Notes under the pieces: generated by a model
The model's input: the letters and a program-made list of their open reading frames with translations, nothing else
Databases searched by the model: none
What the model was told of the DNA's origin: nothing
Program-made: the position numbers and the translations under genes
Shown: one piece after another, positions 9,135 to 18,362 of the stretch
Position numbering within the stretch: the stretch's first letter is position 1
Layout: the number at the start of each line of letters is the position of its first letter
NCBI GenBank assembly: GCA_937958265.1
Contig: CALGNX010000011.1
Span: forward strand, 1-64,000
DNA length: 64,000 nt
Direction: 5' to 3'
Origin: an uncultured Algibacter sp.
GTDB lineage: Bacteria; Bacteroidota; Bacteroidia; Flavobacteriales; Flavobacteriaceae

Positions 9135-11579
9135 ATGTCTAAAAATAGAGAACTAGAGCTAGCAGAGTCATTTGTTAATAATACAAATCGTTCTATTTTT
9201 TTAACAGGTAAGGCAGGAACCGGTAAAACAACTTTTTTACACAATTTAAAAAAGAATAGTTTAAAACGAATGATTGTTGTAGCACCTACCGGAGTGGCTG
9301 CTATAAATGCAAAGGGGGTTACTATTCATTCCTTCTTTCAAATGCCTTTTGGGCCTATTTTACCAAATATAGATATAAACTCGTCTGCTAGTTTTAATAG
9401 AAAATTTAGTAAAACCAAAATAAACATTATTAAATCGATGGACTTATTAGTAATCGATGAAATAAGTATGGTGCGTGCCGATTTATTAGATGGTATTGAT
9501 AAAACTTTAAGGCGGTTTAGAACGCGAAATAAAGTTTTTGGAGGTGTACAATTGTTAATGATTGGTGATTTACAACAACTATCGCCTGTTATTAAAGATA
9601 ATGAATGGGAATTACTAAAGCCCTTTTATGCCAATTGTTTTTTTTTTAGTAGTCTTGCTTTTCAACAATGTAATGCCATTACCATTGAATTAAAACACAT
9701 TTACAGACAAGATAACCCTATTTTTATTGATATTCTGAATCAAATTAGAAATAATAAATTAACGGAAACAGGAGCAGCAGAATTAAATAAACGATTTTTA
9801 CCCAATTTTTCGCCAAAACCTAACGAGGGTTATATCTCGTTAACAACGCACAACAGTAAAGCCGAAGCAACTAATACCAACGAATTAGACAAGCTTGATG
9901 CTAAATCTGTGGTTTATAAGGCCGTTATAGACGGGAAGTTTCCAGAATTTTCTTTTCCTAATAAGCAATATTTAAAGCTTAAAGTTGGTGCACAGGTTAT
10001 GTTTGTTAAAAATGATAGTGACCCTGAAAAGCGTTATTTTAATGGAAAAATAGGTAAAGTCATTTTATTAAGTCCCGACGAGGTTGTTGTGCATTGCGCA
10101 GACGACGATTATAATATTAATGTAACACCCGAAGTTTGGGAAAACATTAATTATTCAGTCCACTCTGAAACGAAAGCTATTACAGAGCAAAAAATTGGAT
10201 CTTACACCCAAATGCCATTACGCTTGGCATGGAGTATAACCATTCATAAAAGTCAGGGTTTAACATTTGATAAAGCCATTATAGATGCTCAAGGTGCTTT
10301 TGCTCATGGGCAAACCTATGTTGCATTAAGTAGATGTAAATCAATAACGGGCTTAGTACTTAAAAGTAAAATTAATTCTAACCAGATTATTAGTGATAGG
10401 AATGTTATTAATTTTAATGAAAGTGCAGAAGCCAATGCACCCGATGAAAATGAATTGAAAAACTCTCAGAAAAATTTTCAGTTCGATTTAATATCCGAAA
10501 TTTTTGGGTTTTATCATCTTTTATACCCTCTAAATCGCATCTTAGATATCTATTACAAAAATAGAACAGTTGTTAAAGGTCCTGTAGAAGAAACTTTTCT
10601 AGCTGTAAAAAATACCATAACTAATTTTTTAAAAGTATCAAATGGATTTAATGCACAGTTAAAGGCTTTAATTGGTAATTCTGAGCTTCCTGAAAAAAGT
10701 AATATTATTCAAAACCGCTTCATAAAAGCAATTGCATATTTTAAAAATGAAGTTGAAATTAAAATACTAAAACCTTTAAAATTGTTTGTTTTTACCACAG
10801 ATAATCAGGCGGTAGGCAGTGATATAACAAAATATTTAGATGATTTTGAAAATTTACTAAATGTTAAAATATATTATTTTAACGGTTTGCTGGATGGTTT
10901 TACGGCTAAAGACATCTTAGAATTAAGAGCTAAAGCCGTTTTTAGGAGTAAAGAAAAACCTAAAAAATCTAGAAAAACTGTAATTCAAGGCACTAGTAAT
11001 GTTGAGTTATTTGAGAAACTTCGTATACTTAGAAACGATTTAGCCGATGCGCAAGAACTTATTCATTATCAAATTTTTACCCAAAAAGCGCTTTATGAAA
11101 TGTGCGAAACCTTGCCTCTAAATATAAAAGAATTGCTAAAAGTATCGGATATGGGTAAAATTCGAGTTGAAAAGTATGGTGTTCATATTTTAGAGGTTAT
11201 CAAGGCATATTGCGATGAACACGATATTGATACTTCTACTAATGGTGAAATATTTAATGAAGACACCAATACTAAAAAAATAAAGAAAGGAGATTCCAAT
11301 AGGCGCTCATTAGAATTATATAAAACAGGAAAATCTATTGCTGAAATAGCTAAGGAGCGCGCTCTTACGCTTTCTACAATTACCGGGCATTTATCAAGTT
11401 TTATTATTTCGGGAGAAGTTAATGTTAAGGATTTAATACCTACAGATCATTATAATGAACTTATTAAGATTATACCAAAAACAAAATTTGAAAGTTTATC
11501 AGATTTAAAAAGTCAATTGGATAGTAAATATACTTATGAAGAAATTAGAATGGTGCAAAAAGTTTTAAAGAACGCTTAG
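9135..11579 (+). CDS. Pif1/RecD-like helicase with HRDC and C-terminal helix-turn-helix domains
   Basis: 814 aa. Walker A GKAGTGKT is at residues 25-32, followed by PTGVAAINAKGVTIHSFF and the Walker B motif LLVIDEISMV near residue 110, the Pif1 pattern. The superfamily 1 motifs QGLTFDKAIID and YVALSRCK near residues 375-400 close the helicase core (about 1-420). A linker follows. An HRDC nucleic-acid-binding domain is at about 645-710 (LRNDLADAQ..., LLKVSDMGKIRVEKYG), and a winged HTH at about 725-790 (SIAEIAKERALTLSTITGHL). The last two domains resemble the C-terminus of RecQ helicases. Expected role: DNA unwinding in replication or repair. This architecture is, from memory, widespread in Bacteroidota but little studied. 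Confidence 0.88.
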   Translation: MSKNRELELAESFVNNTNRSIFLTGKAGTGKTTFLHNLKKNSLKRMIVVAPTGVAAINAKGVTIHSFFQMPFGPILPNIDINSSASFNRKFSKTKINIIKSMDLLVIDEISMVRADLLDGIDKTLRRFRTRNKVFGGVQLLMIGDLQQLSPVIKDNEWELLKPFYANCFFFSSLAFQQCNAITIELKHIYRQDNPIFIDILNQIRNNKLTETGAAELNKRFLPNFSPKPNEGYISLTTHNSKAEATNTNELDKLDAKSVVYKAVIDGKFPEFSFPNKQYLKLKVGAQVMFVKNDSDPEKRYFNGKIGKVILLSPDEVVVHCADDDYNINVTPEVWENINYSVHSETKAITEQKIGSYTQMPLRLAWSITIHKSQGLTFDKAIIDAQGAFAHGQTYVALSRCKSITGLVLKSKINSNQIISDRNVINFNESAEANAPDENELKNSQKNFQFDLISEIFGFYHLLYPLNRILDIYYKNRTVVKGPVEETFLAVKNTITNFLKVSNGFNAQLKALIGNSELPEKSNIIQNRFIKAIAYFKNEVEIKILKPLKLFVFTTDNQAVGSDITKYLDDFENLLNVKIYYFNGLLDGFTAKDILELRAKAVFRSKEKPKKSRKTVIQGTSNVELFEKLRILRNDLADAQELIHYQIFTQKALYEMCETLPLNIKELLKVSDMGKIRVEKYGVHILEVIKAYCDEHDIDTSTNGEIFNEDTNTKKIKKGDSNRRSLELYKTGKSIAEIAKERALTLSTITGHLSSFIISGEVNVKDLIPTDHYNELIKIIPKTKFESLSDLKSQLDSKYTYEEIRMVQKVLKNA

Positions 11580-11686
11580 CTATATTAAACCTAAAATAAA
11601 ATAAGTTTTTTTTGTAAGTATTTTAAAATCTTAAGACTAAGTGATGTTCTTAAGAAAAATTAAATTATTTTTATTAATTTCGTTTC

Positions 11687-12190
11687 ATGAATATAATTAT
11701 CCAATCTGCTCTTAAAACGCTACAAAAAACTCAAATTATATTAGATCATTTAACTAATACGCAGTTGTGCGATACCTCAGTGCCTCCATATCATTCTAGT
11801 ATTGGATCGCATATAAGGCATATTTTAGATTTTTATGATTGTATATTTAATTTGAATGCTCAAAATCATGTAGATTTAACTGCAAGGAGCAGAAATAAAG
11901 ATGTAGAGTCAGACTGCGATTGTGCTCAAAATTATTTAAAAACTATTGTTTCGAAATTAAATGATTTTTCACATAATGTTAGTGATACTATTTTAGTTAT
12001 TGATGATTTGGGTATGGGTAAAATAGAAATTAAGTACACCTATGGTTGTTTGTTAGCACAGGCCACTAGCCACACTATTCATCATTATGCAACTATAAAT
12101 TATATTTTCAATAATTTAGGAATTGTAATTAAAGATTCCGAGTTTGGTTATAATCCTACGACTCCAAAAGGATTAAAAATTGAACGATAA
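11687..12190 (+). CDS. DinB superfamily protein
   Basis: 167 aa, four-helix DinB/YfiT-type protein. Potential metal ligands are the histidines in SSIGSHIRHILDFYD (around residues 40-55) and in ATSHTIHHYATINY (around 125-140), spaced as in the family. Members are metal-dependent small-molecule transferases or of unknown role; the real substrate here cannot be inferred. It is a monocistronic gene facing the DUF6095/murQ run, 66 bp from it. Confidence 0.75.
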   Translation: MNIIIQSALKTLQKTQIILDHLTNTQLCDTSVPPYHSSIGSHIRHILDFYDCIFNLNAQNHVDLTARSRNKDVESDCDCAQNYLKTIVSKLNDFSHNVSDTILVIDDLGMGKIEIKYTYGCLLAQATSHTIHHYATINYIFNNLGIVIKDSEFGYNPTTPKGLKIER

Positions 12191-12256
12191 TATTATATTA
12201 ATACGTGTTATTATTAGTTTTTTAATTGGATAAACAATATGTTTTAATTTCAAGGC

Positions 12257-12502
12257 CTATTGGTTACTTTTAAACATACTATCCATAATTGTGTTTATAC
12301 CTTTAAAACCAAAAAATATGGCTAGTATGCAAATTCCTATAGAAATTATTAAAAGAATTAAATCTATGGGTTCTTTTATTCTAGTTTGGGACACGTAAGC
12401 AAGTATTGGTCCAGAAAATAGGCATGCTAGAGATATTCCCATAAACTTTAATCCTTTAGCAAGTACTTCTTTGTCTGTTCTCTGTGTTTTAGGTTCTTTC
12501 AT
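12257..12502 (-). CDS. DUF6095 family small membrane protein
   Basis: 81 aa. Two predicted transmembrane helices (about 20-38 and 47-70) follow a charged N-terminus (MKEPKTQRTDKEVLAKGLKF). From memory this is the DUF6095 family of Flavobacteriia, regularly found directly after murQ. Its start lies 14 bp inside the end of murQ, so the two are translationally coupled. Function is unknown; the position suggests an accessory role in cell-wall recycling, which is inference only. Confidence 0.8.
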   Translation of the reverse strand: MKEPKTQRTDKEVLAKGLKFMGISLACLFSGPILAYVSQTRIKEPIDLILLIISIGICILAIFFGFKGINTIMDSMFKSNQ

Positions 12503-13310
12503 TATTAAAATTATTAATGGCTGCTCTTACGTTTTTATACTTGTTTAAAAGTTTCAATGCCTCATCTTTGGTAATATTTATTTCTTTCATTATCATTTTT
12601 GCACCACGGTCTAAAAGTTTATTGTTACTAAGCTGCATATCAACCATTTTGTTTCCTTTTACATGGCCTAATTGAATCATAGTGGAAGTCGTGATCATAT
12701 TTAATACTAATTTTTGTGCTGTTCCTGCTTTCATTCGAGAACTTCCTGTTATAAATTCTGGACCAACAACCACATCAATAGGGAATTTAGATACGTTAGA
12801 TAGCGGACTGTTTTTATTGCAAGAAATACATCCAGTTGTAATATTGTTTTCGTTACAGGCTGATAAAGCAGAAATAACATAGGGTGTTGTACCAGAGGCG
12901 GCTATACCTATTACAACATCGTTAGATGAAATGTTATACTCTTGTAAATCTTTCCAGCCTTGGGTTTTCGAGTCTTCCGAAAACTCCACAGCCTTCCTTA
13001 TAGCATAATCTCCACCAGCTATAATACCAATTACTAAATCGTGAGGTACTCCAAAGGTTGGAGGACACTCAGAGGCATCCACAATACCTAATCGCCCACT
13101 TGTACCAGCGCCTATATAAAATAGGCGTCCTCCTTCTTCTATTTTCTTTACTATTTGTAATACTAGGGTTTCAATTTGGGGTAACGCTAATGCTACTGCA
13201 TCTGCAACCGTTTTGTCCTCGTTATTAATTCTTGTTAATAATTCTGAGACATCCATTTTCTCTAAATGGTTGTGGTTCGATTCTTGTTCTGTTGTTTTCG
13301 TAAAACTCAT
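12489..13310 (-). CDS. murQ: N-acetylmuramic acid 6-phosphate etherase
   Basis: 273 aa, usual length. It cleaves the lactyl ether of MurNAc-6-phosphate to give GlcNAc-6-phosphate and lactate during peptidoglycan recycling. It has the N-terminal block TTEQESNHNH, the SIS sugar-phosphate loop GAGTSGRLGIVDASECPPTF at about residues 67-86, and the family signature GPEFITGSSRMKAGTAQK near 180-200. It lies 29 bp after the TolC-like gene and may be read through from the export operon; it overlaps DUF6095 by 14 bp. Confidence 0.96.
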   Translation of the reverse strand: MSFTKTTEQESNHNHLEKMDVSELLTRINNEDKTVADAVALALPQIETLVLQIVKKIEEGGRLFYIGAGTSGRLGIVDASECPPTFGVPHDLVIGIIAGGDYAIRKAVEFSEDSKTQGWKDLQEYNISSNDVVIGIAASGTTPYVISALSACNENNITTGCISCNKNSPLSNVSKFPIDVVVGPEFITGSSRMKAGTAQKLVLNMITTSTMIQLGHVKGNKMVDMQLSNNKLLDRGAKMIMKEINITKDEALKLLNKYKNVRAAINNFNNERT

Positions 13311-13339
13311 GATTCAAAAATAGTAATTTAAGCGCTATT

Positions 13340-14800
13340 TTAATTATAAAGTAGATCTTCTACCTGTATTTTTCTATCCTCTATAAAATCATAAAGCGTA
13401 AGTTGCCTTAATGTATAATAATCTTGCCAAAATTTTTCAAGAGAATTTAAGTAATTAAATACCGCTAAATCTCTTTCTTCCAATGCAATATTTAAATCGG
13501 TAATTGTTATTTTATTTAAAATATATCGCTTTTGAGATATTTCGTATCTCTTTTTTGATATTTCTTTTGCTTTTTCGGCTGTTACTAAAAAATCTCTTTG
13601 GCTAGACCAATTTAAAACGTGTAAGTAAATTTCTTGCTCAAACTCCTGTTTATCTTGGTTAATATTATTTTTTGTTAAATCTAAATTTGCTTCAGCCATT
13701 TTTCGTCTTGATTTAGAAACACCCCAATCAAATATAGGTATACCAACTCTTACAGTAATGCTTTGCTGCTCATTATAGTTATTAAACAAGTTATTAAAAT
13801 TATTGCCATTTTGAGAGATTCCTAAGTTAGCAGAAACACCTAGATTTAGTCTGTTATTACCTTTTTGAAGTGCTAGCTCCTTTTCAGCCTCCAAGCGTTT
13901 TCTTCTAAATTCTATAACTGCCTTTCGATTGGAGTACGCCTCATGTAATGCCTTGTCTAAATCAACTTGAAAGAGCGGTAAATTTTCAGGTACAAATAAC
14001 TCTAATTTTTCATTGTTTAATTCCAAATAGCGGGCTAGGTTTTGCGATGTTCGTTTTAATTCTATAGTGTTAGAAGTAACTGTGTTTTTTGAGTTTAAAA
14101 GTCTTAATTCCATTTGAAGTAATTCGTTTTCGGCAATATTACCCATACGAAATCGTCCTTTTGCTATTTTAAACAAGGTATCTTGACTTGCTAAGTTAGT
14201 TTCAGAAATTTTTAATTGTATTTGTGCTTTTAGTAAATCAAAATAGCGCCTAGATGTATTAACAGATATTTGCTCCATATTTTCAATAAAATCTCTTTTT
14301 GATTCTTCGTAAATCAAAGGTTCTATCTTTCTATCCCATTTAAAAGGATTATAAAGTACAGAGTTTTGGGAGTAATTAATTGTAAAAGGTATAACGGAAA
14401 ATCCAATATTGTCGTTTAAGCCAAAAAGTTCTACCCGTTCTAAATTTGTATTGACTGATAAAATACCTCCTGTAAAAGGAACACTTTGCGCTAATGATAG
14501 TCCACCTTCCAACCGTAATTGATTTTGGTTAACAAATATATCCTGGCCAGCATCGTTAGTTATTCTATTTACAGCATTAGTATATTGAGGTAAAATAGCA
14601 TTAAGCCTTAATTCTGGTAAAAAACTAGCTTTATAACGCTTGTAACGCCAATAATCTGCTTGATTTTTATTTAAGTTAATCTTATAATCTGGCGATTGTT
14701 TTCGGGCTATGGAAATGGCTTGGCTAAGTGTTATTTTTTTTGCCTGCGCATTATTAAGTAGCGGTAAAATGACTATAATGAGAGCAATTATTTTTTTCAT
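13340..14800 (-). CDS. TolC family outer membrane efflux protein
   Basis: 486 aa with a signal peptide (residues 1-20, MKKIIALIIVILPLLNNAQA). Two outer-membrane-efflux repeats follow, with long helices (residues ~160-270 and ~360-460) and the typical phrase VGIPIFDWGVSKSRRKMAEANL at about 340-362. It would form the trimeric outer-membrane channel for the permease and adaptor encoded just upstream (8-bp gap to the permease stop). The substrate is unknown. Confidence 0.9.
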   Translation of the reverse strand: MKKIIALIIVILPLLNNAQAKKITLSQAISIARKQSPDYKINLNKNQADYWRYKRYKASFLPELRLNAILPQYTNAVNRITNDAGQDIFVNQNQLRLEGGLSLAQSVPFTGGILSVNTNLERVELFGLNDNIGFSVIPFTINYSQNSVLYNPFKWDRKIEPLIYEESKRDFIENMEQISVNTSRRYFDLLKAQIQLKISETNLASQDTLFKIAKGRFRMGNIAENELLQMELRLLNSKNTVTSNTIELKRTSQNLARYLELNNEKLELFVPENLPLFQVDLDKALHEAYSNRKAVIEFRRKRLEAEKELALQKGNNRLNLGVSANLGISQNGNNFNNLFNNYNEQQSITVRVGIPIFDWGVSKSRRKMAEANLDLTKNNINQDKQEFEQEIYLHVLNWSSQRDFLVTAEKAKEISKKRYEISQKRYILNKITITDLNIALEERDLAVFNYLNSLEKFWQDYYTLRQLTLYDFIEDRKIQVEDLLYN

Positions 14801-14808
14801 AAAATGTA

Positions 14809-16161
14809 TTATTCAGATCTTAAAGCTTCAATTGGTTTTTTATTAGCGGCCACCTGTGCAGGAAATATTCCAAATATTAAGCCTATAGTTACAGCAATGG
14901 AAAAAGAAATTAAAATAGAGCCTAAAGACAATACCGTTTCTATTCCAGAAACCACCTCTATTATGTAGGCACCTAAAACCCCTAAAATAATACCAATAGC
15001 ACCACCACCTAAACTAATAAGTATAGATTCTGATAAAAATTGAAGTATAACGTCTTCTTTAGTAGCACCAATAGCTCTTATAATTCCTATTTCTTTTGTA
15101 CGTTCCAATACAGATGCTAGCATAATATTCATTATTCCAATACCACCAATTAAAAGTGAAATTCCGGCAATGATGATTAATACAATATTGAATATTTGCT
15201 TTGTTTTTTGCTGCTGTTTTAAAAGCTCGATAGGTATTGTTATTTCAAAATCTACGACACCATTGTGTCTGCGTTTTAGCATTTTATTTAAAATTTCGGC
15301 TGTATTTTTTAGTTCGCTTGAATTGGAAACTTGAACTATTAATTTATCTATTTGATGATAATTTCCGCGAGGTATTCTTTGTTTTGGGCCACCTTGGTTT
15401 TTCTTTTCGCGTTCTACTTTATCGCTAATAACCTTTCTGTCGCCATACCTTACTAAAAATGTATTTAAGGGAATGTATATATCATTATTTAAATTTCTAA
15501 TGCCTAAGTTTTCTTTAGCTTTATCTGAAATTAATTTACCTTCAACAACACCAATAACTTGCAACCAAACATCTTTAACTTTTATCCATTTTCCTAGCGC
15601 TGTTTTTCCTGTGAATATTTTTTTTTCTACTTGTTTTCCAATTATGCAAACTGGTAACGCATTTTTAATATGGTAATTAGAAAATACTTTACCCTTTTCT
15701 AGTTTTATATTAGATGCCTCGAAATATTCAGGAGAAATACCAACAAGTTTAATGTTGTTTTGTTTCCCATTATTAATTACATAAGTATTTAAAATAATTT
15801 CTGGGCTAACTAATTTTACACTAGGTATATATTCTAAAACTTTTTTAGCATCTAAGATGTCTAAACCTTTGGAAAAACGTTCGGCTTCAGTTTTAGTGGT
15901 ATTCGTGTTGTTTTCAACTGTGTTCTTATCTTCAACATCGTGTATAGTGTTAATAACAATATTATTTACGCCCACTAATTCTAATTGTGCTAAAATTTCT
16001 TTTTCAGCACCATTGCCTATAGCTAGCATAGTAATAACCGAAGCAACACCAAAAATAATTCCTAAAGCGGTAAGAAAGGTTCTAACTTTATTAGTTTTTA
16101 TAAACCAATAAGCTTCTCCAAAATTAGATTTTAATTTTTCTAAAAGTATTTTATCTATCAT
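14809..16161 (-). CDS. MacB/FtsX-type ABC transporter permease
   Basis: 450 aa. One transmembrane helix near residues 25-50 (VRTFLTALGIIFGVASVITM) is followed by a large periplasmic MacB-PCD-like domain (~55-320) and three C-terminal helices (~325-445) with the conserved KEIGIIRAIGATKEDV loop. This is the permease half of a MacB-type mechanotransmission ABC system; it has no ATP-binding domain of its own, and none is encoded in the run. It overlaps the adaptor gene by 11 bp, indicating coupled translation. Confidence 0.92.
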   Translation of the reverse strand: MIDKILLEKLKSNFGEAYWFIKTNKVRTFLTALGIIFGVASVITMLAIGNGAEKEILAQLELVGVNNIVINTIHDVEDKNTVENNTNTTKTEAERFSKGLDILDAKKVLEYIPSVKLVSPEIILNTYVINNGKQNNIKLVGISPEYFEASNIKLEKGKVFSNYHIKNALPVCIIGKQVEKKIFTGKTALGKWIKVKDVWLQVIGVVEGKLISDKAKENLGIRNLNNDIYIPLNTFLVRYGDRKVISDKVEREKKNQGGPKQRIPRGNYHQIDKLIVQVSNSSELKNTAEILNKMLKRRHNGVVDFEITIPIELLKQQQKTKQIFNIVLIIIAGISLLIGGIGIMNIMLASVLERTKEIGIIRAIGATKEDVILQFLSESILISLGGGAIGIILGVLGAYIIEVVSGIETVLSLGSILISFSIAVTIGLIFGIFPAQVAANKKPIEALRSE

Positions 16162-17404
16162 TTTTATCCAATAGTATTATACTTTCATCTTCCAGGCCTT
16201 CTGGTTTATTTAAGTAAACGATGTCGTTTTCACTCAAACCTTTGTTTACAATTACAACCTCGTTGTTTGATTGGCCTAATTCTATTTGTTGCTTGTTTAT
16301 TGATAAGCCGGATTTTATGTAGGTGTAACTTATAGAATCGTTGTTAAAAATAGCCTCTAAAGGAATCATTAATACATTGTCCAGGTGATCTATTAATATT
16401 TTATTAGAAGTAGTCATACCTGGTCTGATATTTTTGTTTGTTTCATTTAATTTAATTAAAACTTGAAATAGTTTAATATCAGAACCGGCCTTAGTTTCGC
16501 CAACATTGGCAACATCCGTTACAATACCGTCAAGTTCTACATCAGGAAATGCATCAAAACCTACTTTTACAGTTAGATTTTTTTTAATTTTTCTAATATC
16601 TACCTCATTACTGTACGTTTTCGATTCCATTTTGGTTAGGTCTGGTAAACTAGCTATTGCAGGCTCCCAGGATGATATTGTAGATCCAACTTTTTTCTTA
16701 TTACCGTTCCATTCTTTAATGTAGGTAACCATTCCATCATCTTTAGAATATATGGTAAATTCGTCTTCCAAGTCTAATAAATCTTCTATGGTTTTTTTGT
16801 GTTTAGAAACCTCGGTACCTACTTCAATCATTTTGGCATTGGCTTGCTTTTTTTTAATAGAGTAGTCCGCTTTTTTTTCTTTAAGATCGCGGGAAGTACG
16901 TTGTATTTTTATTTCTAACGACCTGATAATTGCTGGTGGTTCGTAAATTGAACGCGCCAATTCCAGGCTGTCTTCTTCAATATCAAAAAGTAAATCTTTT
17001 ATTAGGTTACGTTCTTGCTTAAGTGTTAACGTTGTATCTAGCTGTTGTTGGGTGTACCTTGATTGTGCTTTTTCTAAATTTAAATACGCTTCGTTAATTT
17101 GGCCATTAACTTCTGATGCATCTAATTTTCCAATATAACTTCCCTTTTTAACAATCGTACCTTCAGCAACTAAATCTTGTATTTTTATTTGGTAAATATT
17201 AAATCGTCTAGCATTACTAGGGCCATTAATTTTTTTTGAACTTGTAGATTGTGCCTCACCGGAAATATATAATTCGTTTAAAAAAGTGCCTTTTACTACT
17301 TTTGTAGTAAGTGCTGTAATATTGGTATTATTGGTGTTATAATAAGAATATGTAATTATAATTAGAGTAATTATACCGGCGGCGTACGCAAGTTTTTTTT
17401 TCAT
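16151..17404 (-). CDS. HlyD/MacA-type periplasmic adaptor
   Basis: 417 aa, membrane-fusion protein. Residues 6-22 form an N-terminal membrane anchor (YAAGIITLIIITY). The lipoyl half-motif VAEGTIVKKGSYIGKLDASE near 80-98, a long charged coiled-coil hairpin (~100-215), the second lipoyl half ('IYSKDDGMVTYI'), and beta-barrel segments follow in the usual order. It links the inner membrane permease to the TolC-like channel. First gene of the export operon adaptor-permease-channel; a 138-bp gap separates it from DUF4249 upstream. Confidence 0.9.
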   Translation of the reverse strand: MKKKLAYAAGIITLIIITYSYYNTNNTNITALTTKVVKGTFLNELYISGEAQSTSSKKINGPSNARRFNIYQIKIQDLVAEGTIVKKGSYIGKLDASEVNGQINEAYLNLEKAQSRYTQQQLDTTLTLKQERNLIKDLLFDIEEDSLELARSIYEPPAIIRSLEIKIQRTSRDLKEKKADYSIKKKQANAKMIEVGTEVSKHKKTIEDLLDLEDEFTIYSKDDGMVTYIKEWNGNKKKVGSTISSWEPAIASLPDLTKMESKTYSNEVDIRKIKKNLTVKVGFDAFPDVELDGIVTDVANVGETKAGSDIKLFQVLIKLNETNKNIRPGMTTSNKILIDHLDNVLMIPLEAIFNNDSISYTYIKSGLSINKQQIELGQSNNEVVIVNKGLSENDIVYLNKPEGLEDESIILLDKNDR

Positions 17405-17542
17405 TTTTTATAATTTAGTTGAATAATGGTTAAAAATATTATACGGCTTATTATTAGGTGTAAACAGTATAATGTTATCCTTTATTGTTAATTATTTATG
17501 ATTAGTCGTTATTAATTAAAAATAATATCGAAAAAATATAAA

Positions 17543-18358
17543 TTAATTAATTAGGTAGTTAAAAACATCGGTTTCCGAAACTCTAAAATATCCTAGAGGG
17601 AAGTTTTTAGGGTTAGTTTGGTTAACGCAATTGCCTCTAACAGTAGCTGGTTGTACTTGAAAAGGATCGCCGGAATTACCATCTGTTTGTTGTAGTAATA
17701 TATTTAAAAACTCAAATGTTTGTTTGGATATTCCTGAGTTTCTAATACGTATTTGGTTTCCTGTTTTAAGATCTTCATCTGAATAAAATGCAAAAATTTG
17801 GTTTCCGTTAGTAAATTCATCGTCGTAAACCTCAAGTGTTGATTTGCTTGTATCTGTTACTGAAAAGTCAAAAAGATAAAAATTTTCAAACGCCTCCGGA
17901 TCTGTATAAAAGGCTTTTATTTCAATATCTTCACCCGAAAAACCACCATCGTTTTTTTGCTGAACAGAGTCAATAGGGGTTACTGGTATTAAGCGCTCTG
18001 ATGCTACATAACTTTCGTTGTTATAAAGTATATTTAAAACATAAGTTTCGTTTAGTGTAGGTACGAAATTTTGGGTTTTATAAATACCCGTATTTTCTTC
18101 TTCAATAAAATTAAATACAGTATTGTTTGAGTTTGTTACGGTTACTATGGCTCCGGTAGCAGGAGGAACACTAGTTTCAAAAAAGGGTGCTGTTAGGCTT
18201 AGTTTAATGGATTGGTTGGATCCGTTTGTTTTTTTATCCCAATTTAATGATGCGTCGATTACTAGTTTTGGTTCTGCTGTATTTAAATCAACATCAATAA
18301 CATCTTGGCATGCTACTAAAGAGAAAGCGATAAGAAATATTTTAAATATTTTTTTCAT
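17543..18358 (-). CDS. DUF4249 lipoprotein, partner of the TonB receptor
   Basis: About 271 aa when started at the ATG at 18358; a longer frame begins at 18403, but the internal start gives a proper lipoprotein signal (MKKIFKIFLIAFSLVACQD, Cys at residue 17) and starts 4 nt after the receptor's stop. The body is a beta-rich DUF4249 protein (APFFETSVPPATGAIVTVT; RLIPVTPIDSVQ; PATVRGNC near the end). DUF4249 genes typically follow TonB-dependent receptors in Bacteroidota, like a minor analogue of SusCD. Expected at the outer membrane; the ligand is unknown. Confidence 0.85.
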   Translation of the reverse strand: MKKIFKIFLIAFSLVACQDVIDVDLNTAEPKLVIDASLNWDKKTNGSNQSIKLSLTAPFFETSVPPATGAIVTVTNSNNTVFNFIEEENTGIYKTQNFVPTLNETYVLNILYNNESYVASERLIPVTPIDSVQQKNDGGFSGEDIEIKAFYTDPEAFENFYLFDFSVTDTSKSTLEVYDDEFTNGNQIFAFYSDEDLKTGNQIRIRNSGISKQTFEFLNILLQQTDGNSGDPFQVQPATVRGNCVNQTNPKNFPLGYFRVSETDVFNYLIN

Positions 18359-18362
18359 AATC

